Origin: Aptenodytes patagonicus
Lineage: Eukaryota; Chordata; Aves; Sphenisciformes; Spheniscidae
Direction of reading: 5' to 3'
Length of the DNA: 64,000 nt
Assembly: GCF_965638725.1 (NCBI RefSeq)
Contig: NC_134961.1
Coordinates: forward strand, 7,222,641 to 7,286,640
Below are positions 21,801 to 35,579 of this stretch, piece by piece. Within the stretch, counting starts at the first letter, position 1; each line of letters starts with the position of its first letter. A model generated the notes under the pieces. That model was not told where the DNA came from, ran no database searches, and saw only the letters and a program-made list of their open reading frames with translations. Made by a program: the position numbers and the translations under genes.

Positions 21801-24239
21801 TGGGGATTCCCGGGGGTCCCGGGCTGAGCTGCCCCGTGATGTCTCAATCAGGGCTTGTGCATCGCCCCATTTACATATGCCCAGCCTAGCTGGAGCTGAG
21901 TATAATTTCTTTATAAAGCGGCTTTGACACACGGGGTAGCTCGCCTTAATGAGGAGGGTTATTCCACAAAGATCCGTTACTAATGGGCGTGCGGGCAGGC
22001 AGCGCCCGCGCGCAGACGCCTGCTGCCAAAACCAGCACCACGATGTGCCCGGCTCTCCCCCGGCCACAGGGTCCCTGCTGGATTTGCACCCACGGCTGAG
22101 CCGGTGCTGGCGACCGCCGGCTTGGTGGGCTCCCACCCAGGTCCCAGCAAGATCCCAATGTCTCTGCCGGCTGCCTCTCTGCGATAAAAACCGCTTGCAG
22201 GTCCGAAAACGCAACTGCACGGCACGTCTCGGCGTAGAAACCATTCAACCCTTCCCAAAAAGCAGCTCCAGGGAGGGAGATTGAGGCCAGCGTGGCTCCG
22301 GCATCCCCCGGTACCCACGAGGTCCCTGCTCGAAACACCGAACCCTCGACGTCCCTGTCTGCGTGGGCACCCGCTCTCCGCCGCGGCCCCGATTGAAGAC
22401 ACCGCTCCCACCAGGCACAGGCTCAGCCGCCGCGGCGGCTGCCAGCAATCCACCCGTCATTACCAGAACCGCCTTATTAAAAAACATAAAAGGGCTTTAA
22501 AACCCGGGACTCCCCCAAAAGCAAGTCCCTCCCCGCAGAGCCCTGACAAATTCGGTGCACCGGTTCAGCCCTGTCACTCCCCGCCCCGGCCCCCTCCGGG
22601 GACCCCCGCTAGCGGCGGGTGCCTCGTTAGCCAGCGCCGTGCCGGCGATTGGCTGAAACTCGTTTGCGGCATCAAGCGGCTCTGCCCCAGACACCTTCTC
22701 ATACGACCACAGGCGCAGTACGTCCCAGGGCACTGTCACAATATATTAAGACGCGGCGCTAAAAATAAGCAACGGCAAAAATAAGCAAGGAAATCGCAGT
22801 CCCTGCCTGCCCCTGCCGGCCTCGCGCGGGCAGAGCCCCCGCCGCCGCACACGGGCTGGAGAAGCACGGCAGGAAAGAGAGGATTTTGCTGGGTTTTATT
22901 AAAACGACACGTTTTTCCCTTCCCTCCGCCCCCATCTCCAGCCTCACCGAGGAGCGAGCCCCATGGTGACACACAGGACTTGGTGACAAATCATCCCGGG
23001 GAGGGGGGGGGCTTTCTCCACAGGCCGGTGGTTCGGGGCAAGAGCGGACCCGAGACGGGCTCTGCTCCCCGCCGGGGCCATCCCCAGGGCTGCTGAGCCG
23101 GGAACCACGGGTGCAGCACCACGTGCCCGGCTGCGGTTTGCCGTCGAAGGACGGCTGGGTTTTGGCCAGCCCTGTGTTAGATCCAAAACCCAGGCTGGTG
23201 CCCTGCGGCCGTCCCCATCCCGGCAGCTCCCCGGTGGGGTACCCATCTGCAAACCCCCCCATTTTCCCCGCTCGCTGCTACCCAGGCACGTGAGCGCCGG
23301 CGCGGCACAGTCCGTGGGATGGGAGCTGGGAGCATCCTCCACCCGGGGATGCATTTTGCACCGGAGCACCCGGGGAGGGGGCAGATGCGGGCAAGAGGCT
23401 GCCCGCACCCACCCCGCTGCCTGCACCCATCCTGCTGCCCACACCCCGCGGGGTCCCATCCTCTGTGCCGCGTCCCGCGGGGACGTCAGAGGGACCAGCG
23501 GGGACGCAGCCTCTGCCGTCTCCGGGAGATGAAAGGGCAGCTCCAAGCTCGGGGACGGCTCCGTGCCTCCAGCCGAAGGCGTGCGGCCGCCCTGCTGCCT
23601 CGGCTGCGGCTGGAACGAATGCATGCACATACCTCTGCCCCGGCACGGGTGTTTGCTCTTCTCTTCCACGGCTGTGATTGATTAAAGGATCAGGGACATC
23701 TGAGAATGGAGGCAGCAGCGGCAGCAGCAGAAGCAGCTCCCTTTGGACTTGGAGAGCTTCCTTGCCTGCTGCTTGCTGCTGCCGTTGCCTGTCAGGCAGC
23801 TTTTAATCAAGGTTTGCTTATATCTGCAAAGGCCTTTCCCAGAGGGATGAAGGGAGGAAAAGAGGGGGGGAGAGTATATTAACATGCCAGCCACCCTCCC
23901 TCTCCCTCTCCTTTGTTTATGGAGAGGGTCAGTGCTTGGAAACGGCTGGCGGGGACAGGGAAAGGCACTTTGAGGGTGCTGGCGGCGCGGTGTGGCTCTC
24001 GGTGGGTCCGGGTACCACGGCATGGCCGTGGGCAGGGAGGGTATCGGCACCCGGCTGGGATGCGCTCAGCGACAGCGACGGCGCGTGGAGGGAGCAGAAC
24101 CTGGCGGCTAGGGCTCGGTGGCTTCCTCCTGATGGCTCTGGACGTGTGGTGCGTCCCCACGGGTGCTGCGCTGGGCACGGCAGGGATGCGGAGACCAACC
24201 TGCACATCCCCGAATCGGGGTCTCAGCCCAGAGAGACCA
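18862..24239. other. Intronic block with AT-richer islands, no gene seen
   Basis: Mostly GC-rich unique sequence. AT-richer, non-repetitive islands occur at about 18865-19340 (TTAAGGAGTTAATC, AGATAAGG), 20380-20530 (GTTAATAATAGATG) and 23670-23880 (GATTGATTAAAGGATC, TTTTAATCAAGG, TCF/LEF-like). A short 11-bp repeat (GGTGTCCCTC) lies at 21180-21222 and a 29-bp duplication at 21300-21358. No exon can be assigned. Confidence 0.4.
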
Positions 24240-24331
24240 GCACCATCCATATGCCGAGACTGGCACCATCCGTACGCCAAGACCGGCACCGTCCGTATGC
24301 CGAGACCGGCACCATCCATACGCCGAGACCA
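24240..24331. repeat. Four exact-length 23-bp tandem units
   Basis: Units start at 24240, 24263, 24286 and 24309 and follow GCACCATCCRTAYGCCGAGACCG. They differ at one to four positions. The even period in all copies suggests a young array. Confidence 0.92.
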
Positions 24332-24764
24332 GCCAGGTGGGGGGGGAACCCAGGCCCCTCCATCCCTCCCCCAGCCCCACAGAGGGTTGGGGTCTCCTAT
24401 CCTACAGCAGCACCAGGGCCGCAGCTGGGAGCCCCGGGGTGGCCACGTCACGATGTCCCATCTCCCTTCTGCGGCGCAGGCTTGGGCAGCGATAACCGGG
24501 GCTGCAGGGGGACTGATGCCGGCCCCAAACCTGCCCCGCAGCACCCCAGGAATGGGTTCGCCCTGCGATGCCGGGATTTCGGCACGGCACAGCCAGGCTG
24601 GGAGCAGCCCCGGCAGCAACTGCCTCGCCGCTGTCGCCCGCTCCAGCCACCACCAGAGCCCGTGCGCACCCGTGCAAGCGGCGCGGGAGGACGGGTGACC
24701 CCCAGCCCCACGTCGCCCCATCGAGCAATGCGTCGGCCTCTGCTGCCATTCGCGCGCATCACTT

Positions 24765-25010
24765 AGGCTCTCCATGTTATCTTATTGCTCAGCTAATGAC
24801 CTGCTAAAAGTATTATGTGAAAAACCGCACTCTTAGCCAGCCATTAAACTGGTTAGGACCAGCAGGTCATGCTTTATTGCTTTAATAACTGAGTTTATGA
24901 AAGGTCGTCTCATAACTGATAACATGCATAATTTTTGTAACTTAATTAATGCTGCTAATATACTGGAGTCTCCATCAGCTGCTGTTGCAACTGATGTGCA
25001 GTTTGCATCC
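24765..25010. other. AT-rich unique island, candidate conserved noncoding element
   Basis: This stretch is sharply AT-richer than its flanks and non-repetitive. It contains homeodomain-type cores (TTAATTAATGC, TAATAACTG), ATGCATAATT, and two opposite nuclear-receptor half-sites, TGACCT at 24797-24802 and AGGTCA at 24864-24869. No open frame of note crosses it. The look is that of a deeply conserved enhancer, but conservation itself cannot be seen from one sequence. Confidence 0.45.
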
Positions 25011-28000
25011 AGAGCGGGGCCGGGCTGCGTATCCTGGGCCAGGCTCTGCCCCGCCGTCCTTGCCAGGCGGCACCCGCGGTGGGAGCAGGGTGCGAATCCG
25101 CGCCGAAACCCTGCCGTGCCACTTCTCCGCATGGGAGCATGCCGTTCGGAAACGCTCCAGCTGAGGAGAGGATTGCTGCGAGCGGGCGGAGGGGGATCAG
25201 GGCCAGACCCCGGCTCCCAACCCGACGAGGCTGTAGAGAAGTGATTTCTTTGCTTCCCCCGCGCCCAGCCTGTGCAGCAGCCAAGGGCGGACGTGGGACA
25301 TGCAATCAGGGGGAGTTTTGCCTGGAGAAGGACCAAAAACCTCTGCGGGATGGCAGTCACTCCAGCAATCCCATACATCCCCGCCTGGAGTAAAAACTGA
25401 GCAAAGGAGCTTCGCCCCGAGTAGGGATTTGGGGTTGTGCCCCAGGAGAGTTTCCCCTGGGACTGACCCTGCTCCTCCCGGCGATGCTGCGGGCAGCCGG
25501 GCTGGCACAGGGCTGGCTCCCGGGGGCTGCACATCAGTCGCAGAGGTAAATGTCACAGAGCCGGCCGCCTTTCTTCCCAGCGCTGTCTTTTTTAAGGACA
25601 ACCTCCTTGACAAGAACACATTTTTCTCATTAAAGGGGGGGGGGAATAAAGAAGCAAACAACTTCTCCCCCCTGGCCCTAGCACACACCTGGGGGGCCGG
25701 GCGTCTGCGGGGGGAACTGGCAACCGGAGGCATTTTCCAGGCAGAAAAACCGGGCCCTTCCCTTGCAAAAAAAAAAAATGTAAATAGGAGCCCAGGTGCA
25801 TGCGGTGTGCAAGTCCCTGATATGCTGCCACCAGCAAATCTGGTGAGCTGCGAATCCCCAGCACCGCGCATCCAGCGCTGCAAATCTGAGCTGCTCCAGT
25901 CGCCTGCTTAGTTTTGCAAATTCTTTCCTGCTGGCTGAGAAAAGCCAATATGTCTGCTGCTCCCGCTCCAGCGCAATAATTGTTCAGCGCTGGTTATCAT
26001 CCTGCCAGAAAGGCACGAGCTACCGCTGGGGCACTCTGCTTGCTGTAAATGCAGCTAGATGATTTCCTAGCAAATGCAAGTTTTCCAAGGAAGTGGGTGG
26101 AATCTGCTTGTCTCTGATTAGACAGCTTGGGTTTTTGTTTTCCTGGTGCTTTAGAGAGAAAGAAAAAAAAAAAAAAAGGCATAAAATATGTGGCTTTCCA
26201 TCCCCTCTGCCCTGAAACACAGGCTTGCACGCATCCCGGCGATGGTCCCCCTGGGACGCGCAGCTTTGCCCACACTCTGAGCAATGATCCTGTGGAATGA
26301 GGCTATGATCTTTCATCAATCATCGCCGAGCGCTTCTCCCTCCCGCGCCCGCTCCCCAGGCCGTGCCCACCGCGAGCGTACAGCCCCGCGGCTCTGTTTT
26401 CCCTCCTCGCCTCCAAAAATCAAAGGGTGCAGGGTTGGCCCCCCCAGCGCCCATGAGGTCAGGACCCTGCTCGGGGCCGGGGGGCACAAGGCAGCCCCTC
26501 TGCCACCCTCCCAGCTCGGCACGATCGAGGGATGCTTGGGAGGGGATGCGGGACGCCGTGGAGCCCTTCCGCAAGGAGAGGCTTGCAGGACCACCCTGCT
26601 CACGGGCAGGGTGAATCCCGAATCCCGGGGCAGCATCCAGGCTAACCGGGATGCTGCGAGGGAGGTGGGATCGGGACAAGCCCTGAGGCTGCAGAGAGGC
26701 AGGTCTGCCTCCCCACCCTTGCCAGGGGAGGAAAAATGACTTGAAATTAAGATCTCCTGATGTTTGGGGGCTTGGAGACCTTGACAACCCCTGCGTCCAT
26801 CTGGCTCTTCCCCTCTCGCGGCAGCTTGCTCCCGCGTCCCCGTCTATCCGTGAATACCAATTATGGTTTAGGAGAATGTATATCTGAGATGTGCAAATAC
26901 AAAAGGCAGGAAATAAAAGTCATCTCTTACTGAAGAGAGGAGGTAACCATGACTACCTGGGACCTCATTTAAAACTGTGCCGGCCGCAGGCTAAAAGGCA
27001 ACGCTTCCTATTGTTACACACGTTTATGGAAAGCTTTGAAAACCCGTTTCCCCCCCAAAACCAGCTGGGAAGTAAGAATGAAAACGAGAATTGGAGGGGG
27101 GGAGGATGTAGAAGATATTTATTGGTGTTTGTGGGCTGGTTTTGCGTCCCCCCTGCGCGAAAACAGCCAGCGAGCTGAAACTTCAAATGAGCAACTCGGA
27201 GGGAGACGGAGCGCTGGCAGCTTCGGCATCGTGGCTCCAGCGCCACGTGGCAGCCAGCCGGGATCCCGCGCGGCAAAGGCAGAGCTGCAGCTCGAGCGCT
27301 GGGAGAGAGATGCACCCCGGGAGGAACGCGGGGAGCAAGTGAGCCTGTGAAGGGTTCCTGATGCCGCAAGCGCTGCCGGGATGTGCTGGGGGCTTGGCAG
27401 GAGCTGGGAGGAGCTGGTGGCTCTCGGTGCCGGCCCCAGCCATGCCGCACGGTTGCTGCTCACTGCGCCACCCAGGCACGCTTTGCCCGCCGGCACAGCC
27501 CGTGGTCGGTGGGATCTCGCGTGCCGCAGCCATGGCTTGCATGCTGGATCCTGCACCCTGCAAGAGGGATGCCCGGGAGGTCGGGGGGCGACCGGGAAGC
27601 GCCGTCTGCCCAGCCGACCTTCTTCACCAGCTGGGTCTGCGGTGCCGGCACAGACCCGGGGAGCTCTGGCTCTCTGTCCTGGGCCACCCGCAAAGACACC
27701 TGGTTTCTCCGACATGTGTGTAACCGTGACCTGCCCCATCCACCCCAAAGACCGGGAAAGCTGTCCTCTGGCCACCAGCCTAGCCAGGGCCTCGCGCCGC
27801 TCTTGAGCTCGCAGTTACAAGGCCAATGACAGGGCAATTAAATTCCCCGTTTTTTGGTTCAAGAGCCATCCCACCTGCCATGCTAGCAGTGTGCCCCTCA
27901 CCAAGGCGAAGCCAGGAAGAAGCGAGCCTGTGCCAGCGCTCGCCCTTCCCCGCCACCCCATGAGCGGCCGCCAGGTCCCTGGGGTTTTGGGGATGGCTTT

Positions 28001-31000
28001 CCCCACGGGGGACAGGACCAGGATGTCTCCCCTGCCTCAAACGCAGCCAGCCGCTGCCAGGGAGAGATGTCCTGGCAGGGCCATCGGCAGGAGTTGGTGC
28101 CCCCGGAGAGGAGCCAGCGCGGGGCAGAGAGGGGAGCAGCCGCTCCGGCGCATCCGGGCCCTTGGGAGGTGCCAGCAGTTCCCACCTGGGTGATACGAGG
28201 TTCCTGCTCCAGCCTTACCCCATCTGATGCAAGCACCAGGCGAGGAAGATTTGCCTCCCTGCACGCACGGATTTGCTACGCCCAAAAGGAGGGATCAGTG
28301 CCGGACAGCACTGGGCCGGTTCCCCACCGGGATAAAGCCATTGGAGTAAAACCCTGCAATGGGTGATGCGATGGGTGGGACGACGGGAGGACCAGCAGCT
28401 CTCCTCCCCGCCGGCAGGCAGCCGGGAATGGGGAACCCCCACCGCCTTGACGGTGTAAAACCGGGCAGGATGGCACAGGGGGAGGCCCAGCAGTGGGACC
28501 TGATCCAGTTCCTGCTGCCGCATGGGGTGCAGCAAGCACCGCTCCCCTCTGCGCCTCGTCCTCCGCACCCTCCCAAATCCCCGTCTTAGGGGGGATCACA
28601 AAATGCCTTCCTGGACCGGAAGGCGCTAGCGAAGGGCCCTGCGAGGCTGGGTGCGCTGGAGCCGCCCCGGCACGGCTCACCGGCATGCACAGCCAGTGGG
28701 AACCACCTCAGTGTGCCTCGAAACCAGACGCTGCTTTCGCAGGGAGCCACGTTCAGTGGGCGGCACCAAGAGGCATCGCTGCGGTTGCAGCCGAACGCGG
28801 TGCTCGCCTTCGCCCCCGGCATCCCCGGGTTGGTGCCGCGGGTTCCCGCCGGCAAAGCTCTCCCCTGCCCGTTGCCGGCACGGCCGTGGCCCCCCGCGCC
28901 CCTCTGCCAGTCTGCCGGACCCACACCTAGGACCACACAACGGGGCTGCAGGCAGGAGCCCAAGCCAGGAATTATGGTCTGTACAAAAGACAATGACAGT
29001 GAATCTTGTTACTGGCTTTTCAGCAAACGTAATTCCTTTTTATTAGAAAATTAAAGGGTATGAAAAGCTTTCCAAGGCTGAAGAGCTGAAATGTGCTTTC
29101 ATAAAATATGCGGCGTCTGATAAAACGGATTTGCTTGTCTGCCTGCCCCGGCCCCCTCCCCCTCCTGGTTATTATTCCCACCGTCAAGGTGATGCCTTTT
29201 GCCAAAACACCGATCCCAGCGTGGCCGGCTCTTGCCTGTGGAGACCCTTGGGGACCAGCGCTGTTCCCCAGCACCCCGGCCATCCGGCCATGAGGCATCA
29301 CGCAGCTTGCGCCTGTTTGAGGGTCGGTTTGGGGTGGTTTTTTAGCTAAATAAAACTCTGAGGGGCAGTTTTTACCCTCCGGGGTTGCCGATAAAGGCTG
29401 ACGATGATCCAAACCATCACCCCGAACCCAGCCGTGAGGATGCAGCAGTTGCAGGCAGGAGGAGAGGTGAAGCCAGGCAATGCCAGACAGAAAGCGATGG
29501 ATTCCCCCCAGCCATTGCACAAACAGCAACTATTAAAAACCTCCCGGGGACCCCATCCCAAAGAGAAAGCTGTGCCGCCCTCCAGTGCGGTAACTTGAGG
29601 AATCTCGTTTTCTTCCCTTTAATTGTTCCCTCTCTCTGGCTCTTTCGTCTTTCCGATGGTCCGAGTCAACCTTCCAGGTTTGTGAGATGAAAGGTTTCTC
29701 GCTCTCTCCCGCTTGGGCTTGCAGGGGACCGTGGCACCATGGAGTGATGCTCGCAGGCAGTGCTGCCTCTTCCATCTTTGCGGGCAGAACGCCCTCGCCA
29801 GCCCAAGGGCAGCAACGTCGGGGACCGGCTCGACCCTCCAGGTTTTGTATTTCCATTGCCAGGGTCAGTTCTGCCTCCGCAAGTCCCTGGGGATGAACGG
29901 CAGCAGGACGCATCCATCCCCACGTGGAGATCACCACGGCCCAGGGACGGTGCACGGGGACTTCGCTGTGACCACCACGCCGGCAGGCGCGGGGCCGGCA
30001 CCCTCTGACAGTTTGTCACCCTTGTCCTGGTGGAGACTGGGGAGGTGAAACAATGTCCCCTGGGTGCCATCGGGAAGCTGACGCCTCGGCTGGGAGAGGA
30101 CCTGGCAGCCCTGGCCACTGTCCCCAAATGACTCCAGCCCCGGCAATGTGAAATAGGGGCAGGCGGTGAGGGGACGGCAGCACCACCGGCATGCACCCAC
30201 TGCAGCGTGCGGGACAAGCCACCGGACACAGGGCCACGGGGCTGGTGGAGAAAGGGACAGGCGGCATCCAGCCGTCTCCCCACCACCGTGCCAGGCACCA
30301 GCACCGCCGCTGCAGGGAGAAGCGACCCCGGCGGCAACACCGCTTGCGCCACGGGAGCGTGCGTCCCCGCGTGCCCCCTCCCTCCCCTCTCATAAGCAAG
30401 CGCGCCGCGACCCAGCTACGGCGGCTTCTCCTTTCCACCCCATCCGCCCCGGTGGCCGCGGCCTCCCCGTGCCGCTGGCAGCGCCGTGCGTGTGACGCCT
30501 CGCCGGCTATTACCACAGGAAGAGCTGTAATGCTACAGCAAACCTCCCTGCTCAGCCCTGCTACAAATCAGGGTCAGGCGGCAGCGCTGTTAGACAGAGC
30601 CTGCCGCTACGTGCTCCTGCTCCTAATGTCCTCCCCGGCATGCTTAATGGGGACGCAGAGGAGAGCGGCGCGGCGAGACGGTGGCTCGGCCCCGCTGCCC
30701 ATCCGGGGGTTGCTGCCCTTCAATCCAGCTCCCCCGTAGCCGTGCTGGCTCCGAGCCGCGCACCCCCCCCCCCCGGCTCACCAGCAGCGCCGAGGGTTAA
30801 CGCCAGGGAGGCACGGCCGGGGATGTTTTCTCCCCCAGGGTTGCTCTGGCTTTACCTTTAACATCTGCAAATGTGGTTAAAAGTTTGCCGAGCCTATTTT
30901 TAGAGCCTCTCACCACATGCGATTTCTCCATCGTGAGACAGGAAACGCTGATGAGGTTGTTCGCCACGGAGCTGCTTTCTCCTCCCCGGACGGCCTCTGA

Positions 31001-31500
31001 GCTCCTCTGATCTGCGTGGTGCTGCCACGCCGCCGGCCCCCCGGTCCCCACCTCCCGGCGAGGGGACCGCATCCTGCGGCGGCAGCTCTGGCACGCCTGA
31101 GAGCCAGGAGAGCTGCCGGCACGCCACCAGCCTGCCCCATGCCTCAGTTTCCCCAAAGCAACAGCATTTTGCTTCGCTGCCCACCCCGGAGCAGTGCTAA
31201 GGGCTCGGCGGCTGCTGCATCTCTTCGACCACGGGATGCATTGATGCATGGGCACCGGGCACGGGGGCTGCCAGCAAAGAGACCCCGGCGGGGATGCCCA
31301 CCACCCACCCCCGTGCCTGCCGCCCACGGCACGGGCTGCTCGGCGTGTCCGCGCCGTCACCCTTAATACGAAATGCTTTGGAGCCGAAGCGGATCCCGGC
31401 TACCCCATCGGGCACCGGCCCTTCTGCTGCCTGTCACAGCCCCATGCCTGAATGCGCAGCGCGGGCTCGACAGCCCGCGAGCACGGCTGCGGCTGGGCGG
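25011..31500. other. Intronic block, no gene seen
   Basis: GC-rich background with AT-richer unique islands at about 25905-26320 (includes an A-run near 26164-26177), 26840-27130 and 28970-29130. Open frames are unlike any protein family I recognise. A CCTCAGTTTCCCC string at 31141-31153 could be the core of an old MIR-type element but is too short to call. Confidence 0.4.
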
Positions 31501-34500
31501 CGCGGGTACCTGCTGTTTGAATGTCAACACCTCATTTATACATCTTGATTGGCTCTCATCAGCCATGCTGCGTTACACCTGATTGCTCCGAGCCGGCGCG
31601 GGGTGCCAGACTGCAGCGCGTAATTTCATTTAATTGGCCCTCCATCCAAAGCAAAACAGAAATAGAGGAATAAAGAAACAATAAAGCGTCCTCCCCCCTA
31701 AAAAAATTAAAATCTCTGCGTTTTGGGGGTTGGTTTTATTTTGCAACCGTGAGTAGGCCATGCTGCGGGCTGTGGGAATCCCTTCCCAGCGGTGCCGGAC
31801 GCCGCGCGAGCCGTGAGATGCTTTGCCACCCTGTAAGCTCGGCGCACTCGCGCTCCCCCTTGGCCCGCGACGAGCCCCGCGCTCGTGTCACACTCGCCTG
31901 TGCTCCTTCTCCCACCCGCTCTTGCAAACCACTGAGGCTGAAATTTCAATTAAGAAAGAGAAATAATTACCCGCCGCTCCACATTTCCTCTAAAATGGTA
32001 GCCAATGCCAGCAAGCCGAGTCACCGCCTCCCGCCGCGTCCTGGCGCGCACCGGCGGGCTGGCATTCGGCTGACATTTCCAGGATAATGCCGGCCCAACC
32101 ACTGCTCGCCGGTGGCTGCTACCGCAGCCGTGCCGGGAGGCCAACACCGCACAGATGCTTGGAAGAGATGCTCACTTCCTCGGCCAGAGCGGGGCTGCCG
32201 CGAGCCCCTGCCGCTCCGGCTCGACCTTGTGCTGGGTCTGAACCCTCTGCCTGACGCTGCCCGCACCAGGCCATGCCCCCGGCTGGGGTCCCGGCCCCCT
32301 GCCTTCTGCCTGGCAGAGGTGACCCACGATAATGCCTTGGCTCACCTCCTCCCAGCCCCGAGCCACACGCCGCGGGGAACGGCCACGCTGCCGTCCCCGA
32401 CAGCCTCCATGCACGGGGACGGGGCGCAGGGGAGGGCAGGAACGAGAGGACAGGCAGCACCAGGGCAGGCAGCAGCCTCGGCTGCGCTGGCAGCACTGCC
32501 GGCGTGTGGGACAGCGCAGGGGAAGGGCAGATGGACCCACCTTTGGGACACGTCCCCAGCTTGGGGACATCAGCGGTGCGGCTGTATCACCCTCCCCCAC
32601 GGTGCTGCTCCGGGAAGATGCCCCAACCCAGAGCTTGCCGGGGCACCTCGGGCCTGCCCACAGCCCTCGGGAACAGCTCTGCTTGTATTCACCCCGACGA
32701 TGTTCCAGAAACCACATTTCTTGCATCGTTTTATTTTAGCACAGCCAGAAATAAAAGGGGAACAAACCCCATCGGGGCTGGAAAGGGCCCAAACCCCAAT
32801 CGGAGGATGCTGCAGCATCCCACAACTGTCCCTGCAGCTTCTCCTCGCCAGCCAGCCCGTCCCGGCTCCAAATCACGCCCCATTGGGGTGGCACGACCCT
32901 GCCACAGGTCCCCGCGGTCTGTCCCCAGCCAGCACAGAGGCACGAGATGCAAACCCCAGGAGAAGGCAGAGATGGACGTTGACCTGGGCACAGGAGGCTC
33001 CGCCATCATGAGGATGAGGATGAGGATGAAGAAAGGAGGAGTACGATGCACAGAGCTGGCCTTGGGTTTTATGCACCTTGCAGGGCTGTGGTTCCCACTC
33101 GCACACAACGCCCCAGGCTTGAGCCCCTCCTGCTCAGGCCAAAACCCCCACCGGGCACCAAAACAGCAAGAAACACCGACCGGCTCGCGCCAAGCTCAGC
33201 TCGGAGAGATGCCACATTCGGGCGGTGGGGGCTGAGACGGAGCTCCAGGAGCGAGAAGGCAGCGACAGCGAGACTCGCTGGGGAAACAGGTGCTCCCTGC
33301 GCCCCGACAGATACAAATATGCTGCTGCCCAGCGACACCACGGTAATCGGCTTGTGCCACCGTGTGCTACGGGAGCTGTACCTTGAGTGAATAGCAATTA
33401 CGCTCCTACAGCCCCGGCTGCCCAGGGAGCTCCGCGTGTGCTGCAAGGATCCACGCTGCTGCAGAACAAGCTGGTGAGGGCGATGTGGTGTGTCCCCCAA
33501 ACCGGACCCTCTGCAATCGCAGGGATGGCGTCTTATTTTCTCTGGATATTCTCCCGTTCCTCTTCCCGCAAGCCAGAGGGCCGGGGGGTGCCGCAGCAAA
33601 GGCTGCGAGTCCCGTGACTCCAGCGGCAGGAGATGCGGGAGCCCCGGGCAGCGATCACAAGAACGGGGAAAGCAGCAACCTCAGGTTGCAGATTAGCTTC
33701 ATTTTATAGTCAGGGAGGCAGAAACCTCCCGTGGTTCAACATCTCGCTAGAGACCACACAGGGAGCCTGGGGAAGGCCAGGGAGAGGTCGCAGGTCTCTG
33801 CGGGGCGAGAGCATCCCCTTCCTGGGGAGGGAGCTCGCTCGCTCGCAGTCAGTGGGACCCCGCGGCTCCCCCAGCCCATCGCCACACCCCAAACTTCAAG
33901 CGGGGCCATGCATTGCACCCCTTCCCCCCTATGACCCCAAACACCCCCCTCGGCAATACCGGCGGGGGCTGCAGAAACCAGTTTGGCGGAGAGAGGCTCT
34001 TTAACCAAGTTTAAATGCACTTCCCTTGACTCAGTTCCCAGTTCAGCGTAGAGGAGACCCAACTTGGCCAGCAGCCACGGTGCTCAGCTATGCACGTCCC
34101 TACCGAGAGACACATTCCTCAGCACTGCAGCTAAGTGCAGCACAGCCTTTGAGGCCTTCACCCCTCCTTCAATGATAATTTATGCCCTCTGACCCAACTC
34201 CCCCTTTTACATCAGGCTGATCAATAGAGAAATCAGACAATCCTTTTAAGAAACTATCTCATCTGATCCTTCCAGCTAATGATCTCTGCTCTTCTTACAG
34301 CTGTTTGCAGATATGTAGCCCAGGCTGCTGGGGGAAGCGGGAGGAAGAAAAGCCACGGGGCCAAATTTCTCCTTCCCCAGTCCAAGCAGGAGCGGCAGCG
34401 TCGCTCCCAATTTGCACAGGAGCGAAATGGGAGACGCCAACCCCCATCTTTCGGAAAACCGGAGCGCGGGCTCCCATCGGCAGGCTGACGGCTCCTCCGG

Positions 34501-35579
34501 CAACGCCACACACCGACGCTCGCTGCCAAGCATCGTGCTGCAGGGAAGCGCCGGCTCCGAAAATCTGCCCCCTCGCCCGTCTCACCGCCAAACGTGCCCT
34601 TCTCCCAGCCCGGGAGCCCTCCGAGGATATTCTTCTTCATCCTTGCTCTTCCTGTAGGCTCCAGCCTCCCGGCATGGCTTTGCATCGCCTCCCCTGCAAA
34701 GAAAACCCAGCAACACAAAGCACCAGCCCCGAATCCGGTTCTTGGCTGAGCCGCAGTCGCCCGCACCCTGTGCCGTGCACGACTGCGGCACCCCGGCTCC
34801 CGGCTCCTCTGTGCACGGAGGGGAAGTGGTGAGCACTGGGGATCTCCATCGCCTGGCCACCAAACCCTCGCCCCTCATGGCACTCTGGCTTTATCACGGC
34901 AGCAAAAGCTCACGGGTACAGCCGCCTTCTGCCCATGGAGGAGCTAAACCGGATCGGTGGAAGAGCGAGCGATGTCCGGTGCGGCACTTCCACACGGGAA
35001 CGCTTGGGGAGGAGAACAGCATGGCAAATGTCCACGGCAGAGCCTCCAGAAGGGCTTTATTGACGGCAGCTGCATTTCCATTTAACTGGCAAAGGAACAG
35101 GGTTAACCAGCGAAGTGGGAAGCATCGGAGAACCCTTTAAGTCTTCAGAGTAAATCAGCTCCTGGAACAAACACACTCGGTAGCCAAATGTCCCCTTCTC
35201 CTTTGTGCGCGCTGGGCTTTTGACATTTATTACGCTGCCCGAGAACCACTCAGAGGAAGGATGCTTTTCTTGCATCTCAGGGCCATTTCTCACCCTGGCA
35301 CACTTGGACGGAGATTCCTCCCCTGCCCAGGCAGGGTCCGGCCCCCAGCACCCCATCCCCGCGGGGACCTCACCCTGCAAACCGCCCAGGAGGCAGGATG
35401 GGACCGTGCCCCAGGGATGCTCCGCACCCTCCCCGTGCCCGCCGGGAGCCAGGGAGCAGGCTCCGAGCCTGGGGTACCTCCGAGGTCCCCCCACCGCGTG
35501 TCCCCTGCCACCCAGCCCTTGCTCTGGAGCCAGAGAGCAGATGCAAAAGCCAAAGGGTCTGAAGGGCTGCTGCAGCGCA
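31501..35579. other. Intronic block, no gene seen
   Basis: AT-richer unique segments occur at 31500-31745 (tail TTTAATTGGCCC, A-rich end) and 34130-34310 (AATGATAATTTATGCC, TGATCAATAGAG). The segment 33698-33770 resembles an old MIR-type element and is listed separately. The rest is GC-rich unique sequence with no supportable exon. Confidence 0.4.
33698..33770. mobile_element. Possible MIR-type core-SINE remnant
   Basis: ATTTTATAGTCAGGGAGGCAG followed after about 30 bp by CTAGAGACCACACAGGGAGC has the order and spacing of the MIR antisense core (bases matching TTTTACAG.GAGG, then GGTCACACAG). Divergence is high. A similar pattern occurs at 49320-49395. This is by-eye similarity only. Confidence 0.25.
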
